The notes under the pieces: generated by a model
The model's input: the letters and a program-made list of their open reading frames with translations, nothing else
Databases searched by the model: none
Told to the model about the DNA's origin: nothing
In this document: positions 1 to 11,710 of the stretch, in pieces
How positions within the stretch are numbered: position 1 is the first letter of the stretch
Layout of the letters: each line of letters starts with the position of its first letter
Position numbers and translations under genes: made by a program
Assembly: GCF_003351225.1 (NCBI RefSeq)
Contig: NZ_QQSY01000001.1
Span: forward strand, 624,124-688,123
DNA: 64,000 nucleotides
Source: Dyella solisilvae
Lineage (GTDB): Bacteria; Pseudomonadota; Gammaproteobacteria; Xanthomonadales; Rhodanobacteraceae
Direction of reading: 5' to 3'

Positions 1-1156
<1,156 letters not shown>

Positions 1157-1183
1157 TCACCCACCTGCTTCCCTATAAAAACA

Positions 1184-1207
1184 AAGGCCCCGCCGAGGCG
1201 GGGCCTT
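1184..1207 (-). terminator. Rho-independent terminator after rpmA
   Basis: Perfect 11-bp stem (1184-1194 with 1197-1207) around a 2-nt loop. On the minus strand it is followed by a T-rich run (TTTGTTTTTAT read from 1187 downwards). It starts about 20 nt after the rpmA stop. It would limit ribosomal-gene transcripts entering obgE, so obgE probably depends on read-through or on a promoter in 1064-1183. Confidence 0.85.
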
Positions 1208-1227
1208 CGCTGCAACATCGAAGGGGT

Positions 1228-1485
1228 TTAAGCCTTGACGACGCTGACGAACTTGCGACCTTCGGCGCCGCGAGCCTTGAATTCGACGGTGCCGTCGACC
1301 AGGGCGAACAGCGTGTGGTCACGACCCAGGCCCACGCCGGTACCGGCATGGAACTTGGTGCCGCGCTGACGCACGATGATGTTGCCGGCTTCGATGGCCT
1401 GGCCACCGTAAACCTTCACGCCGAGGTACTTCGGGTTCGAATCGCGACCGTTGCGGCTGGAACCTACGCCTTTTTTATGTGCCAT
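1228..1485 (-). CDS. rpmA: 50S ribosomal protein L27
   Basis: Large-subunit protein whose N-terminus reaches the peptidyl transferase centre. The 85-residue product begins [19 protein letters not shown], the conserved L27 start. [18 protein letters not shown] is the family signature. There is no N-terminal extension of the kind that is proteolytically removed in Firmicutes. It follows rplU after 19 nt and is very likely cotranscribed with it. Confidence 0.99.
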   Translation of the reverse strand: MAHKKGVGSSRNGRDSNPKYLGVKVYGGQAIEAGNIIVRQRGTKFHAGTGVGLGRDHTLFALVDGTVEFKARGAEGRKFVSVVKA

Positions 1486-1504
1486 GACTCAATGCTCCAG
1501 TTGC

Positions 1505-1819
1505 TCAGGCGTTGATGCCCGTGATCTCGACTTCGGTGAAATGCTGACGATGTCCCTGCTGCTTCTTGTGGTGCTTGCGGCGGCGGAACTTGATGATGCG
1601 GACCTTGTCGGCACGGCCGTGCTTGCGCACGGTGGCGCTGACGGTGGCGCCGGCCACAACGGGTGCACCGACGGTGATCGACTCACCGGCGCCGACCAGC
1701 AGGACCTGGTCGAAGGTGAAGGCGGCGCCTTCTTCGGCGTTCAGCAGCTCCACGCGCAGGACGTCGCCCTGCTGAACGCGGTACTGCTTGCCGCCGGTCT
1801 TGATGACTGCGTAACTCAT
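1505..1819 (-). CDS. rplU: 50S ribosomal protein L21
   Basis: Large-subunit protein that binds 23S rRNA. The 104-residue product starts [19 protein letters not shown], the diagnostic L21 N-terminus, and ends in the basic [16 protein letters not shown] stretch that contacts rRNA. It is the first gene of the rplU-rpmA unit. A strong sigma-70-like promoter lies at 1887-1916, giving a leader of roughly 60 nt. Confidence 0.99.
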   Translation of the reverse strand: MSYAVIKTGGKQYRVQQGDVLRVELLNAEEGAAFTFDQVLLVGAGESITVGAPVVAGATVSATVRKHGRADKVRIIKFRRRKHHKKQQGHRQHFTEVEITGINA

Positions 1820-1886
1820 GGGAATATCCCTTCTGTCGTTATTCTCTTGGGTTCACCAGGCCCAAATGGACACCGGCGAACTCGGG

Positions 1887-1916
1887 ATTATAGCGAGGGC
1901 GCGAGCCATTGGTCAA
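1887..1916 (-). promoter_or_regulatory. Sigma-70-type promoter for rplU-rpmA
   Basis: On the minus strand a perfect -10 TATAAT (1892 to 1887) is preceded by -35 TTGACC (1916 to 1911) with an 18-nt spacer. This is the strongest consensus promoter I recognise in the window and fits a ribosomal protein operon. The -35 box overlaps an inverted repeat at 1908-1928. Confidence 0.75.
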
Positions 1917-1928
1917 ATACTGACCAAT
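1908..1928. promoter_or_regulatory. Inverted repeat overlapping the rplU -35 box
   Basis: Perfect 8-bp arms ATTGGTCA and TGACCAAT around AATAC. It lies between the stop of the DUF2059 gene (1950) and the rplU -10 box and covers the -35 hexamer. It could be an operator or a weak hairpin ending the upstream gene. No T-run follows, so the terminator reading is less likely. Confidence 0.45.
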
Positions 1929-1949
1929 CCTGCCCGCAAGCCCCTGCCC

Positions 1950-2756
1950 TCACTGACCGCCCGATGGGCTGGCCGAAGGGCTGGCCGGAGCCGGCGCTTT
2001 GGCGGGAGCCGCCTTGGCGTCGGGCTTGGCATCCGACTTGGTGTCTGACTTCGCCTCGGTCTTGGCAGCGGGCTTGCTGTCGGCCTTGGCGGGCGTCTTG
2101 CTCGCGGTGGCCGGCTTCTTGGCTGTGGTCTTGGCCGGAGCCTTGTGCGCCGTGGTCTTGGACTTGGCCGGCGCTTTGCTCGTGGCCTTGGCAGGAGTCT
2201 CTTCTGCATCCGCCTCGTCGGCCTGATGCGCTGCCACGCCGGCCAGCGCCGCCGCGCCCGCCACCGGGGCCGCCGCGATCTTGGCCGGGCAACGCCCATT
2301 GGCGTCCAGGCTGCCCATCTGCTTGAGCTCGGCGATCATCTGGTCGCTGCGCTCGTGGCTCCACTGCTGCCCGGCCTGGTTGGCTTCGGCCATGGTGGTG
2401 GGCATCTCGTTGATGACCTTCTGGCCCAGCGGCGACCGGTAGAACTTCAGCAGACCGTCCAGCTCATCGGCCGTGAAATGGTGCTGGTAGACCGGCACCA
2501 GACGCCCGATGAACAGCTGGGTCTGGTTGGCGTCCATGTAGTTCTGCCAGAAATCCGGCGACACGCACGGCATCGACTGCTGCAACGTGGTGATCGCCTG
2601 TGAATTCATCTGGGCCAGCATCTTGCCCACGCCCACGACGTCCATCAGCTGGCGCACCTGCGCCTCGCTGGCCGGCGCCGCGGTGGCCCATGCCTGCCCA
2701 CCCGCTATTGCAAGCGCCAGAGCGGCGCCCCATCTCATCCACTTAACCATCCGCAC
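1950..2756 (-). CDS. Exported DUF2059 protein with Ala/Lys/Pro-rich tail
   Basis: 268 residues. A signal peptide (MRMVKWMRWGAALALAIAGG, cleavage likely after QAWA) is followed by a DUF2059 domain of about 130 residues (VPVYQHHFTADELDGLLKFY, SPLGQKVINEMPTTMAEANQ). This family is annotated as unknown function and is usually predicted periplasmic. From about residue 165 the protein is low-complexity, alternating A, K, P, S, T and D, as in tails that associate with cell wall or nucleic acid. It is divergent from uvrA, and its 3' end abuts the rplU promoter. The biochemical role is unknown. Confidence 0.85.
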   Translation of the reverse strand: MRMVKWMRWGAALALAIAGGQAWATAAPASEAQVRQLMDVVGVGKMLAQMNSQAITTLQQSMPCVSPDFWQNYMDANQTQLFIGRLVPVYQHHFTADELDGLLKFYRSPLGQKVINEMPTTMAEANQAGQQWSHERSDQMIAELKQMGSLDANGRCPAKIAAAPVAGAAALAGVAAHQADEADAEETPAKATSKAPAKSKTTAHKAPAKTTAKKPATASKTPAKADSKPAAKTEAKSDTKSDAKPDAKAAPAKAPAPASPSASPSGGQ

Positions 2757-2857
2757 TCTCTATCGAAAACTGGGCCCGACCCTGGCCAAAGATCCTATTA
2801 AGCCACAGTCCGGCCCGTCTTCCCTGAAGACGGCCAGCTTGGCGTCAGGCAGCCAAT

Positions 2858-2874
2858 AACTAACCTGGTTAGTT
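2858..2874. promoter_or_regulatory. 17-bp perfect palindrome upstream of uvrA
   Basis: AACTAACCTGGTTAGTT lies in the uvrA/DUF2059 divergent gap, 44 bp before the uvrA ATG. A -10-like TATAGT at 2878-2883 follows directly, so a bound protein would block this promoter. uvrA is LexA-controlled in many gammaproteobacteria. The site does not match the TTAG-N6-TACTA pattern known for Xanthomonas/Xylella LexA, so regulator identity is open. Confidence 0.5.
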
Positions 2875-2918
2875 TGATATAGTGCAGTTTTTCCCTTTCC
2901 CCAACCCTTCCGGGCGAC

Positions 2919-5812
<2,894 letters not shown>

Positions 5813-5816
<4 letters not shown>

Positions 5817-6319
5817 GTTCCCCGCAACCCGCGCCCGAGAAACGCACGCGGGCCCGCAAGGCCGAAGCACCGGACAGCAACGCCGCCGCGCCCGCCGCTG
5901 AGCTGTCGGTGGCGACGCCGCGCCCTCTGTTCATTGCGCCGATCGGCGTGCGTTGGCGCGACCTCGACGCGTTCAATCACGTCAACAACGCCAACTACCT
6001 CACCTACCTGGAAGAGGCCCGGCTGCAGTGGCTGCGTCACGTGCCGGGCTGGTTCGACGAGCACTCGATGCCGGTGCTGGCCGCCAGCGAAATCAATTAC
6101 CGCCGCCCGATCGAGTGGCCGGCGCAGCTGCAGGTGGAACTCAGGTGTGAGCGTCTGGGCAACAGCTCCATCACGCTGGCCCATCGTATCGTCGACACCG
6201 AGCAGGCGGATTGCCTCTACAGCGATGGCAAGGTGGTGATGGTGTGGATGGACCCCACCACCGGCAAGCCGGTGCCGCTGCCCCAGGCGATCCGCGACGC
6301 CGCCGCGGCGAGCGCTTGA
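5813..6319 (+). CDS. Acyl-CoA thioesterase, 4HBT/YbgC-like hotdog fold
   Basis: 168 residues. It predicts a single hotdog domain after a disordered Ala/Pro/Lys-rich N-terminal segment of about 40 residues. The motif [20 protein letters not shown] is the 4-hydroxybenzoyl-CoA thioesterase type active-site region, with the Asp nucleophile/base and HVNN turn. The substrate is probably a fatty or aromatic acyl-CoA but cannot be named. Its ATG overlaps the uvrA TGA, so translation is probably coupled. The functional link to repair is unclear and may only be positional. Confidence 0.85.
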
Positions 6320-6358
6320 ACGAGGCCAACTCCATTCGGGGTTAAGGCCACGGATCGA

Positions 6359-6386
6359 CGGATGCCCCAGCTTCATGCGGCATCCG
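6359..6386 (+). terminator. Hairpin between thioesterase and DUF4139 genes
   Basis: Arms CGGATGCC (6359-6366) and GGCATCCG (6379-6386) enclose 12 nt. No T-run follows, so it is at best a weak terminator or RNA end. A possible ATG at 6375 falls in its loop, one reason to prefer the downstream GTG start of the next gene. Confidence 0.35.
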
Positions 6387-6422
6387 TACCATCGGCGGCG
6401 ACCACCCGAATGGAGTTCGACC

Positions 6423-7886
6423 GTGATCCCCCTACGCCTCCGCACCCTCGCGTTCGCCATCGCCACCAGCAGCTGCACTGCCGCGGCCGCCGCCCCCACA
6501 GCCACCAGCCTCACCCTCTATCGCAGCGACGACGCCGCGCTCTACAGCGCGGGCGACAGCGGCAGCGTGGGCGCCGGCTACGCCGTCGCGCGGGAACCGC
6601 GTGAACTGCAACTCAAGGCCGGCATGCAGGACATCAGCCTGGGCGGCCTCCCTCAGTTCCTTGATCCTGAGGCGCTGGCGCTCACCGTCGATGGCGATGC
6701 CGCCCATGTGGTATCCCAGCACCTGTTGCTCGCCCAGGGCGAGAATGCCGCGCTGGGCAGTCTGGTCGGTCAGCCGGTGGAAGTACTGGGGAGCAGCGGC
6801 CAGCCGCTCGCCACCGGCACCCTGCTGCGCGCCAGCAACGGCCTGCTGGTGGAGGACGCCTCCGGACGCACCAGCCTGGTCCGCGAATACGCCTCGGTGC
6901 GGGCGCAGGGTCACTTCCAGACCGGTTCCAGCCTGCAGCTGCGCGTCGACGCCAGTCGTGCCGGCAAGGCGCAGGCCACGCTGAGTTACCCCACCGGCGG
7001 CCTGGGCTGGCGCGCCGCCTACGTAGGCACGCTGCAACCCGGCAATACCTGCAAGCTGGAGTTCGAGTCGCGCGCGAGCGTCGCCAACCGCAGCGGCCGC
7101 GACTGGAAGGACGTGCACCTCACCCTGGTCGCCGGCGAGCCACGCATCCTCAGGTCAGCGGCGCCGCGCCCGATGGCGGCCGCGCCGACTGCCTTCGCCA
7201 TGCACGCCAAGGTGGGTGGCTCCGCGCTGCCCGAGCAAGACACGCTTGCAGACTTCCGTACCTATGCGTTGCCCGCCGCTGTCGACCTGCCGGACGGCAG
7301 CGTCAGTCAGGTACCGCTGTACGCCACGCGCAACATCGACTGCGAACGCAGCGCCGTGTTCGAGAACGGCGGCGGCTGGATGCCGCCACAGCCGATGATC
7401 GCCCGCGACTTTATGCTCATCGACAACCATGCCGTCACCACCACGCTGCAGCTGCGCGCATTCGACAGCCTGCCGGCCGGCTTTCTGCGCGTCCTCGCCA
7501 GTGACCGCAACGGCACGCCGCAATTCATCGGCGAAGGCCGCATCAACGACACGCCCAAGGGTGGCGACGTCCATGTCGTGCTGGGCGAGGCCTTCGACTT
7601 GCGCGGCGAGCGCGAGCGCACCGCGTTCAACGTGGACAAGGCGGGCCACACGCTCAACGAGGGATTCCGCATCACCCTGACCAACGCGAGCAACGCTGCG
7701 CGCACGATCACCGTGCGCGAACATCCTGCACGCTGGCGCCAATGGACTCTCGTGTCCTCCAGCAGCAAGCCCAGCAAGCAGACCACAGATACGCTGGAGT
7801 TTAAGGTGACCGTGCCGGCGGGTGGCAAGGCCACGCTGGATTATGCGGTGCGTTATCAGTGGACGGCGGAGGAGCACCCGCAGTAG
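6423..7886 (+). CDS. Exported DUF4139 domain protein
   Basis: 487 residues if started at GTG 6423. That start has a GGAG seven nt upstream and gives a clean signal peptide ending near TAAAAAPT. An in-frame ATG at 6375 would add an Arg-rich leader that breaks the signal peptide. The body fits the DUF4139 family (VRAQGHFQTGSSLQLRVD, LSYPTGGLGWRAAYVGTL, DWKDVHLTLVAGEPR, then a C-terminal beta-rich part with NVDKAGHTLNEGFRITLTNA). These proteins are exported and their function is uncharacterised. A REPIN-like repeat follows the stop codon closely. Confidence 0.8.
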   Translation: MIPLRLRTLAFAIATSSCTAAAAAPTATSLTLYRSDDAALYSAGDSGSVGAGYAVAREPRELQLKAGMQDISLGGLPQFLDPEALALTVDGDAAHVVSQHLLLAQGENAALGSLVGQPVEVLGSSGQPLATGTLLRASNGLLVEDASGRTSLVREYASVRAQGHFQTGSSLQLRVDASRAGKAQATLSYPTGGLGWRAAYVGTLQPGNTCKLEFESRASVANRSGRDWKDVHLTLVAGEPRILRSAAPRPMAAAPTAFAMHAKVGGSALPEQDTLADFRTYALPAAVDLPDGSVSQVPLYATRNIDCERSAVFENGGGWMPPQPMIARDFMLIDNHAVTTTLQLRAFDSLPAGFLRVLASDRNGTPQFIGEGRINDTPKGGDVHVVLGEAFDLRGERERTAFNVDKAGHTLNEGFRITLTNASNAARTITVREHPARWRQWTLVSSSSKPSKQTTDTLEFKVTVPAGGKATLDYAVRYQWTAEEHPQ

Positions 7887-7914
7887 AGCGCATCGAAGAA
7901 CCGCATCTTTGGCC

Positions 7915-8025
7915 CGTCATTCCCGCGCAAGCGGGAGGCGCTCCACAACAGCGAAGCTGGTCATCCAGCGTCTTTATCGCCCTCCAAAGCGAAGACACTG
8001 GATCCCCGCTTGCGCGGGGATGACG
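7915..8025. repeat. REPIN-like pair of inverted palindromic repeats
   Basis: The left copy (7915-7970) carries CGTCATTCCCGCGCAAGC and then GCTGGTCATCCAGC, so it can fold into two hairpins. The right copy (7996-8025) is inverted: GATCCCCGCTTGCGCGG then GATGACG. The two are separated by about 25 nt. The left module is closely matched on the opposite strand at 32710-32766, including the ACAACAGCG core. It lies in the gap between the DUF4139 and crotonase genes; the rest of 7887-8199 shows nothing recognisable. Confidence 0.8.
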
Positions 8026-8199
8026 AGCCGTGCGGGCCGCATGCGCAGCCTGCTGACGACGCGCTGTAAGTGAAACAAGAGCGGCCCCACTGCCCGGTTA
8101 GATGGCCAGGCGATCAGGAATCGATGCACCGCAGCGAGAGCACCTGCCCTGCCTTTGCTACTCTCGCTCTCCATCTACCTCCACACACGCCAGGTCCTC

Positions 8200-8955
8200 A
8201 TGCTCAACGTCATCACGCACGACGCCATCACCGAGATCAACCTGGCGCGCCCGCCGGTCAACGCGCTCAACACCGACTTGTTGCGTGGCATTCGCGACGC
8301 GATCGATGCCGCCCTGGCCTCCGGGGCGCGAGGCCTCGTGCTATCCGGCGCTCCGGGCCTGTTCTCGGCGGGCGTGGACGTGCCGGCCCTGCTCGGCTGC
8401 GACCGCGAGGGCGTGCGCGCTTTCTGGCGAGAGTTCTTCCACACCGCCTCCAAGCTGGCGATGTCGCCGGTGCCGATCGTGGCCGCGATCACCGGCCATA
8501 GCCCGGCAGGCGGCGCGGTGCTGTCGCTGTTCTGCGATTACCGGGTGATGGCGGAGGGTCCCTTCCGCATCGGCCTCAACGAAGTGCAGGTGGGCCTGGT
8601 CGTGCCTGAACCCATCCAGATGGCCCTGCGCCGCGTCGTGGGCGCGTATCGGGCCGAACGGCTGATGGTGGCCGGCGCCATGATCGAGTCCGCCGAGGCG
8701 CTGGCTTGCGGCCTGGTGGACGAACTCACTGGCGTCGATGAAGTCGTTACCCGCGCCATCCACTGGATGCAGGGCATGCTCGCCCTGCCCTCCAACGCGA
8801 TGCTCACGACGCGCGCCCTTGCACGCGCCGACCTCACCACGCTCTGGGCTGATCCGGACGCGCTGCCGATGGAGCAGTTCCTCGAGGCGTATTTCCATCC
8901 GGAAACTCAGGCTGTCCTGCAGCAGTTGGTGGCTCGACTGAAGAAGAAGGACTGA
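8200..8955 (+). CDS. Enoyl-CoA hydratase/isomerase family protein (ECI1-like)
   Basis: 251 residues from ATG 8200; an in-frame start at 8155 would add 15 poorly conserved residues. It is a crotonase-fold protein: RPPVNALN, LFSAGVDV, and the oxyanion-hole loop GHSPAGGAVLSLFCDYRV. Only one acidic catalytic position is evident (GLNEVQVGL). The pattern resembles delta3,delta2-enoyl-CoA isomerases such as mitochondrial ECI1, which move the double bond during unsaturated fatty acid beta-oxidation, more than two-Glu hydratases. Isomerase activity is inference. No thiolase or dehydrogenase gene is nearby. Confidence 0.8.
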   Translation: MLNVITHDAITEINLARPPVNALNTDLLRGIRDAIDAALASGARGLVLSGAPGLFSAGVDVPALLGCDREGVRAFWREFFHTASKLAMSPVPIVAAITGHSPAGGAVLSLFCDYRVMAEGPFRIGLNEVQVGLVVPEPIQMALRRVVGAYRAERLMVAGAMIESAEALACGLVDELTGVDEVVTRAIHWMQGMLALPSNAMLTTRALARADLTTLWADPDALPMEQFLEAYFHPETQAVLQQLVARLKKKD

Positions 8956-9066
8956 TCCTCCTTCACCGCTTCAGTGGCGGACCCTGCGCGAGACAAACGG
9001 ACGTAGTGGCTACCCGCAGCAATGCGGTCGCCCACAGGGGGCTCCAGCAGCAACCTGGGACCAGGT

Positions 9067-9948
9067 TCAGCCGGGGAGATCGCCCTTGGCCACTGGCCTC
9101 GCCGCGTCGCTCACCCACCCGCTCCACGACGGTGCATACAGGCGTGAACCGGTCAGGCCGGCGTATTCCATCGCCAGCAGGTTGTGGCACGCGGTGACGC
9201 CGGAGCCGCACATGTGCACCACGTCGCCCGGCGTATGCATGCCGAGCAAGGCGAGGAATTCCTCGCGCAACGCAGCGGCCGGCTTGAAGCGTCCGTCGGC
9301 TGCGAGGTTCTCCGAAAACGGCCGGTTGAACGCGCCGGGCACATGGCCACCAACACGATCGATGGGCTCCACCTCACCACGGTAGCGTGGCGCCGCGCGT
9401 GCATCGAGCAGCAGGCGCGCGGGGTCTTCGCGCAGGCTTGCATGGTCCGTCAGATAGAGGCTGCGATCGAAGTGCAGCGACACCTGGGCCGGCGCGCGCG
9501 TCACCTCGCCGGCTTCCACCGGCAGGCCGGCCGCCACCCACGTGGGGTAACCGCCATCCAGCACCGCCACCTTGTGCACGCCGACCAGTCGCAGCAGCCA
9601 CCACAGCCGCGCGGCAGCCAGCGAGCCACTGGCCGCGTCGTAACAGACAACCTGCAGGTCGGGTCGCCAGCCCCAGCGCGCGAGCGTCCGGGAGAACGCC
9701 AGCTCCAACGGCAGGGGGTGCCGCCCCAATCCTTCGGACTGGCGCGACAGATCGGAAAGATCGGTATCGAGGCTGGCGTAAACGGCGCCGGGAATATGCC
9801 CCTCGAGGTAGTCGCGCTCGCCCTTGCCCGGGTCGCGCGCACCAGTGCCCGGCGCCATCAGCTCGAAACGGCAATCCACGATGAGCACCGCATCCACGGG
9901 CAGCGCGGCCAGATCATCGACATCAATCAAGGTGGTCTTGATAGTCAT
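9067..9948 (-). CDS. sseA: 3-mercaptopyruvate sulfurtransferase (tandem rhodanese)
   Basis: 293 residues with two rhodanese domains. The N-terminal one is inactive-type (DCRFELMAPGTG through YPTWVAAGLPVE) and the C-terminal one has active-site loop CGSGVTAC. CGSGVTA is the loop of 3-mercaptopyruvate sulfurtransferases; thiosulfate sulfurtransferases have a more basic loop. It transfers sulfane sulfur from mercaptopyruvate to a thiol or cyanide. The start ATG overlaps the stop of the Nudix gene (ATGA), which places it at the end of a coupled minus-strand chain. Confidence 0.92.
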   Translation of the reverse strand: MTIKTTLIDVDDLAALPVDAVLIVDCRFELMAPGTGARDPGKGERDYLEGHIPGAVYASLDTDLSDLSRQSEGLGRHPLPLELAFSRTLARWGWRPDLQVVCYDAASGSLAAARLWWLLRLVGVHKVAVLDGGYPTWVAAGLPVEAGEVTRAPAQVSLHFDRSLYLTDHASLREDPARLLLDARAAPRYRGEVEPIDRVGGHVPGAFNRPFSENLAADGRFKPAAALREEFLALLGMHTPGDVVHMCGSGVTACHNLLAMEYAGLTGSRLYAPSWSGWVSDAARPVAKGDLPG

Positions 9949-10547
9949 GCTCGCCCCATCCTTCTCAGCAAGTTGAACACCATCGCGGCGGTGGCGCCCC
10001 AGATGCGATGGCCACCATGCACGAATTCCACCATATCTCGGCGATGGCCACGGAAATCCATGGTGTAGCGCCTGAGATTGGCCGGCTCGAGGAAGAACGA
10101 CAATGGCACCTCGAACACTTCGGCCACTTCGGCAGGCGCCGGGTACAACCGGGCCTCGGGATCGATGCGCGCCACCACCGGCGTGATGCAATAGCCACTG
10201 ATTGTCTCGAAGCGATCGAGGAAGCCCATCGGCGTGACCAGCCGTCGCGCCAGGCCGATCTCCTCTTCGCTCTCGCGCAATGCGGTGGCGATGGCATCGG
10301 CGTCGCCCGGGTCAGTGCGTCCTCCCGGGAACGCCACCTGCCCGGCATGATCCTGCAAGTGGTCGGTGCGTACCGTCAGCACGATGCGCGGCTGCACGCC
10401 TTCGCGCACGCCCACCAGCACCGCCGCAGGCCGGCGCGGCGTGTCGCCCAGCAGTCCGGCCATGTCGGTGTGGTTCCAGCCCTCGCCGGTAGGCGGCGTG
10501 GACAGCGGCAACAGCGCCGAGCCCAGATCGGCCAGCAATTCGCTCAT
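9945..10547 (-). CDS. nudL: Nudix hydrolase, CoA pyrophosphatase
   Basis: Probably cleaves coenzyme A or its derivatives to phosphopantetheine and 3',5'-ADP. 200 residues from ATG 10547, which overlaps the preceding stop. The CoA-pyrophosphatase signature VLTVRTDHLQDHAGQVAFPG sits directly before the Nudix box GGRTDPGDADAIATALRESE followed by EEIGL; this combination distinguishes NudL-type CoAses from other Nudix enzymes. Both flanking junctions are ATGA overlaps, indicating translational coupling. Confidence 0.9.
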   Translation of the reverse strand: MSELLADLGSALLPLSTPPTGEGWNHTDMAGLLGDTPRRPAAVLVGVREGVQPRIVLTVRTDHLQDHAGQVAFPGGRTDPGDADAIATALRESEEEIGLARRLVTPMGFLDRFETISGYCITPVVARIDPEARLYPAPAEVAEVFEVPLSFFLEPANLRRYTMDFRGHRRDMVEFVHGGHRIWGATAAMVFNLLRRMGRA

Positions 10548-10744
10548 TGCGAACCTTTGCGCAGGGGCAACACGGCGCGCATCAGGTGCATGCGCTCGTC
10601 GTCTCCCATGCTGCGCCAACGCGCGATCTCCTCGCCCGTGCGCTGGCAGCCGATGCAAAAACCATGCTCGTCGAGTCGACACACGCCGACGCACGGCGTG
10701 AGGGGAAGGGCATCAACAGCGGGTTCGCAGGGATCGGAGGGCAT
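10544..10744 (-). CDS. DUF1289 small cysteine-rich protein
   Basis: 66 residues. The conserved core TPCVGVCRLDEHGFCIGCQR has four cysteines in a C-x3-C-x7-C-x2-C layout, followed by EEIARWRSM, which defines the DUF1289 family; a metal-binding role is plausible but unproven. ATG 10744 gives the standard length. Its stop overlaps the nudL start. A longer frame upstream is non-conserved. Confidence 0.88.
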   Translation of the reverse strand: MPSDPCEPAVDALPLTPCVGVCRLDEHGFCIGCQRTGEEIARWRSMGDDERMHLMRAVLPLRKGSQ

Positions 10745-10841
10745 GCTCAAACGGGGGACAGCGGCGACAGGGTCACGACATGATAAGTCGTCCGGCCACC
10801 CAGCTTGCCAGAATCGGACCCGGCTGAACTCGCCGGAGCTC

Positions 10842-11558
10842 TCAGGACTTGATTTCGAGCAGCTCGATCTCGAACACCAGCGCCTCGTTCGGGCCGATCC
10901 GCGGCGGATCGCCGCGCAGCCCATAGGCCTGGTTCGGAGGCACCGTGACCTTCCACAGGTCACCCACGTGCATGCGCTGGATGACCTCCTGCCAGCCCGG
11001 GATCACCTTGTTGTTGACCACGAAGCTCACCGGCGACCCATGCGCCCAGGAGCTGTCGAACTCGGTGCCGTCGATCAGCATCGCGCGGAAATTGACGGTG
11101 ACCACGGAGCCGACCGGCACATCCCGGTTGCCCGTGCCTTTTTTCAGCACCTCGTACTGGATGCCCGAGGGCAGCTGGATCACGCCTGGCTTCTGCCGGT
11201 TGTGCTCCAGGTATTCGGCGCTCTTGCGCGCGTTCGCCTCGGCCAGGCTCTTGAACTTGACCATGGCCTCGGTGCGCATCTGCTGGTCCAGCGCTTGCAG
11301 CTGGTCGTGCATGTCCTGCATGGACACGGTAGGACGCTTCTTCGAATACGCGTCCTGGATCGCCCTTTGCAGGGTGGGAATGTCGATATCCGGATCGCCG
11401 TTGGCGAACTGGCTGCCGATCTGGTAGCCGATGGCATAGGACAGCTTGATCTTGTCCAGCTTGACCGTCGCCACGTCCGCCGCCTGCGCACTGTTCTGCG
11501 CATGCGCTGCCGCACCCCATATCAGGATGCCCAGAGCCAGCCAACGCAGTCGTGCCAT
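10842..11558 (-). CDS. Exported FKBP-type peptidyl-prolyl isomerase (FkpA/Mip-like)
   Basis: 238 residues from ATG 11558, preceded by GGAG at a good distance; nearby upstream in-frame ATGs give poorer n-regions. Signal peptide MARLRWLALGILIWGAAAHA, then an alpha-helical dimerisation-type N domain (LSYAIGYQIGSQFANGDPDI) and a C-terminal FKBP domain (LPSGIQYEVLKKGTG, GTEFDSSW, VIPGWQEVIQRMHVGD, YGLRG). It is expected to be periplasmic and to help outer-membrane protein folding. The DUF1289-nudL-sseA chain lies 97 bp downstream and may share its transcript. Confidence 0.93.
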   Translation of the reverse strand: MARLRWLALGILIWGAAAHAQNSAQAADVATVKLDKIKLSYAIGYQIGSQFANGDPDIDIPTLQRAIQDAYSKKRPTVSMQDMHDQLQALDQQMRTEAMVKFKSLAEANARKSAEYLEHNRQKPGVIQLPSGIQYEVLKKGTGNRDVPVGSVVTVNFRAMLIDGTEFDSSWAHGSPVSFVVNNKVIPGWQEVIQRMHVGDLWKVTVPPNQAYGLRGDPPRIGPNEALVFEIELLEIKS

Positions 11559-11710
11559 GCCTATCTCCATTGCAGCCGGAGCTCCCATCGTAAGCGGTCC
11601 GGGCGAATCGTACAGCGAGCGCCCCGGGGATGGGCGCTCCTGCTGAGAACATCGGGGGCTCCAAAGGTTCCCGCTGTTACCATGATCACTTTACCTGCCG
11701 GAGTGTAGTC

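Noticed and set aside
7915..8025. Considered as a CRISPR array fragment
   Set aside because: Repeats are inverted and palindromic with one spacer, not regularly spaced direct repeats, and no cas gene is present anywhere in the window.
10008..11708. Long plus-strand frame opposite nudL, DUF1289 and FKBP genes
   Set aside because: Runs through three well-identified minus-strand genes, with no motifs or ribosome-binding site.
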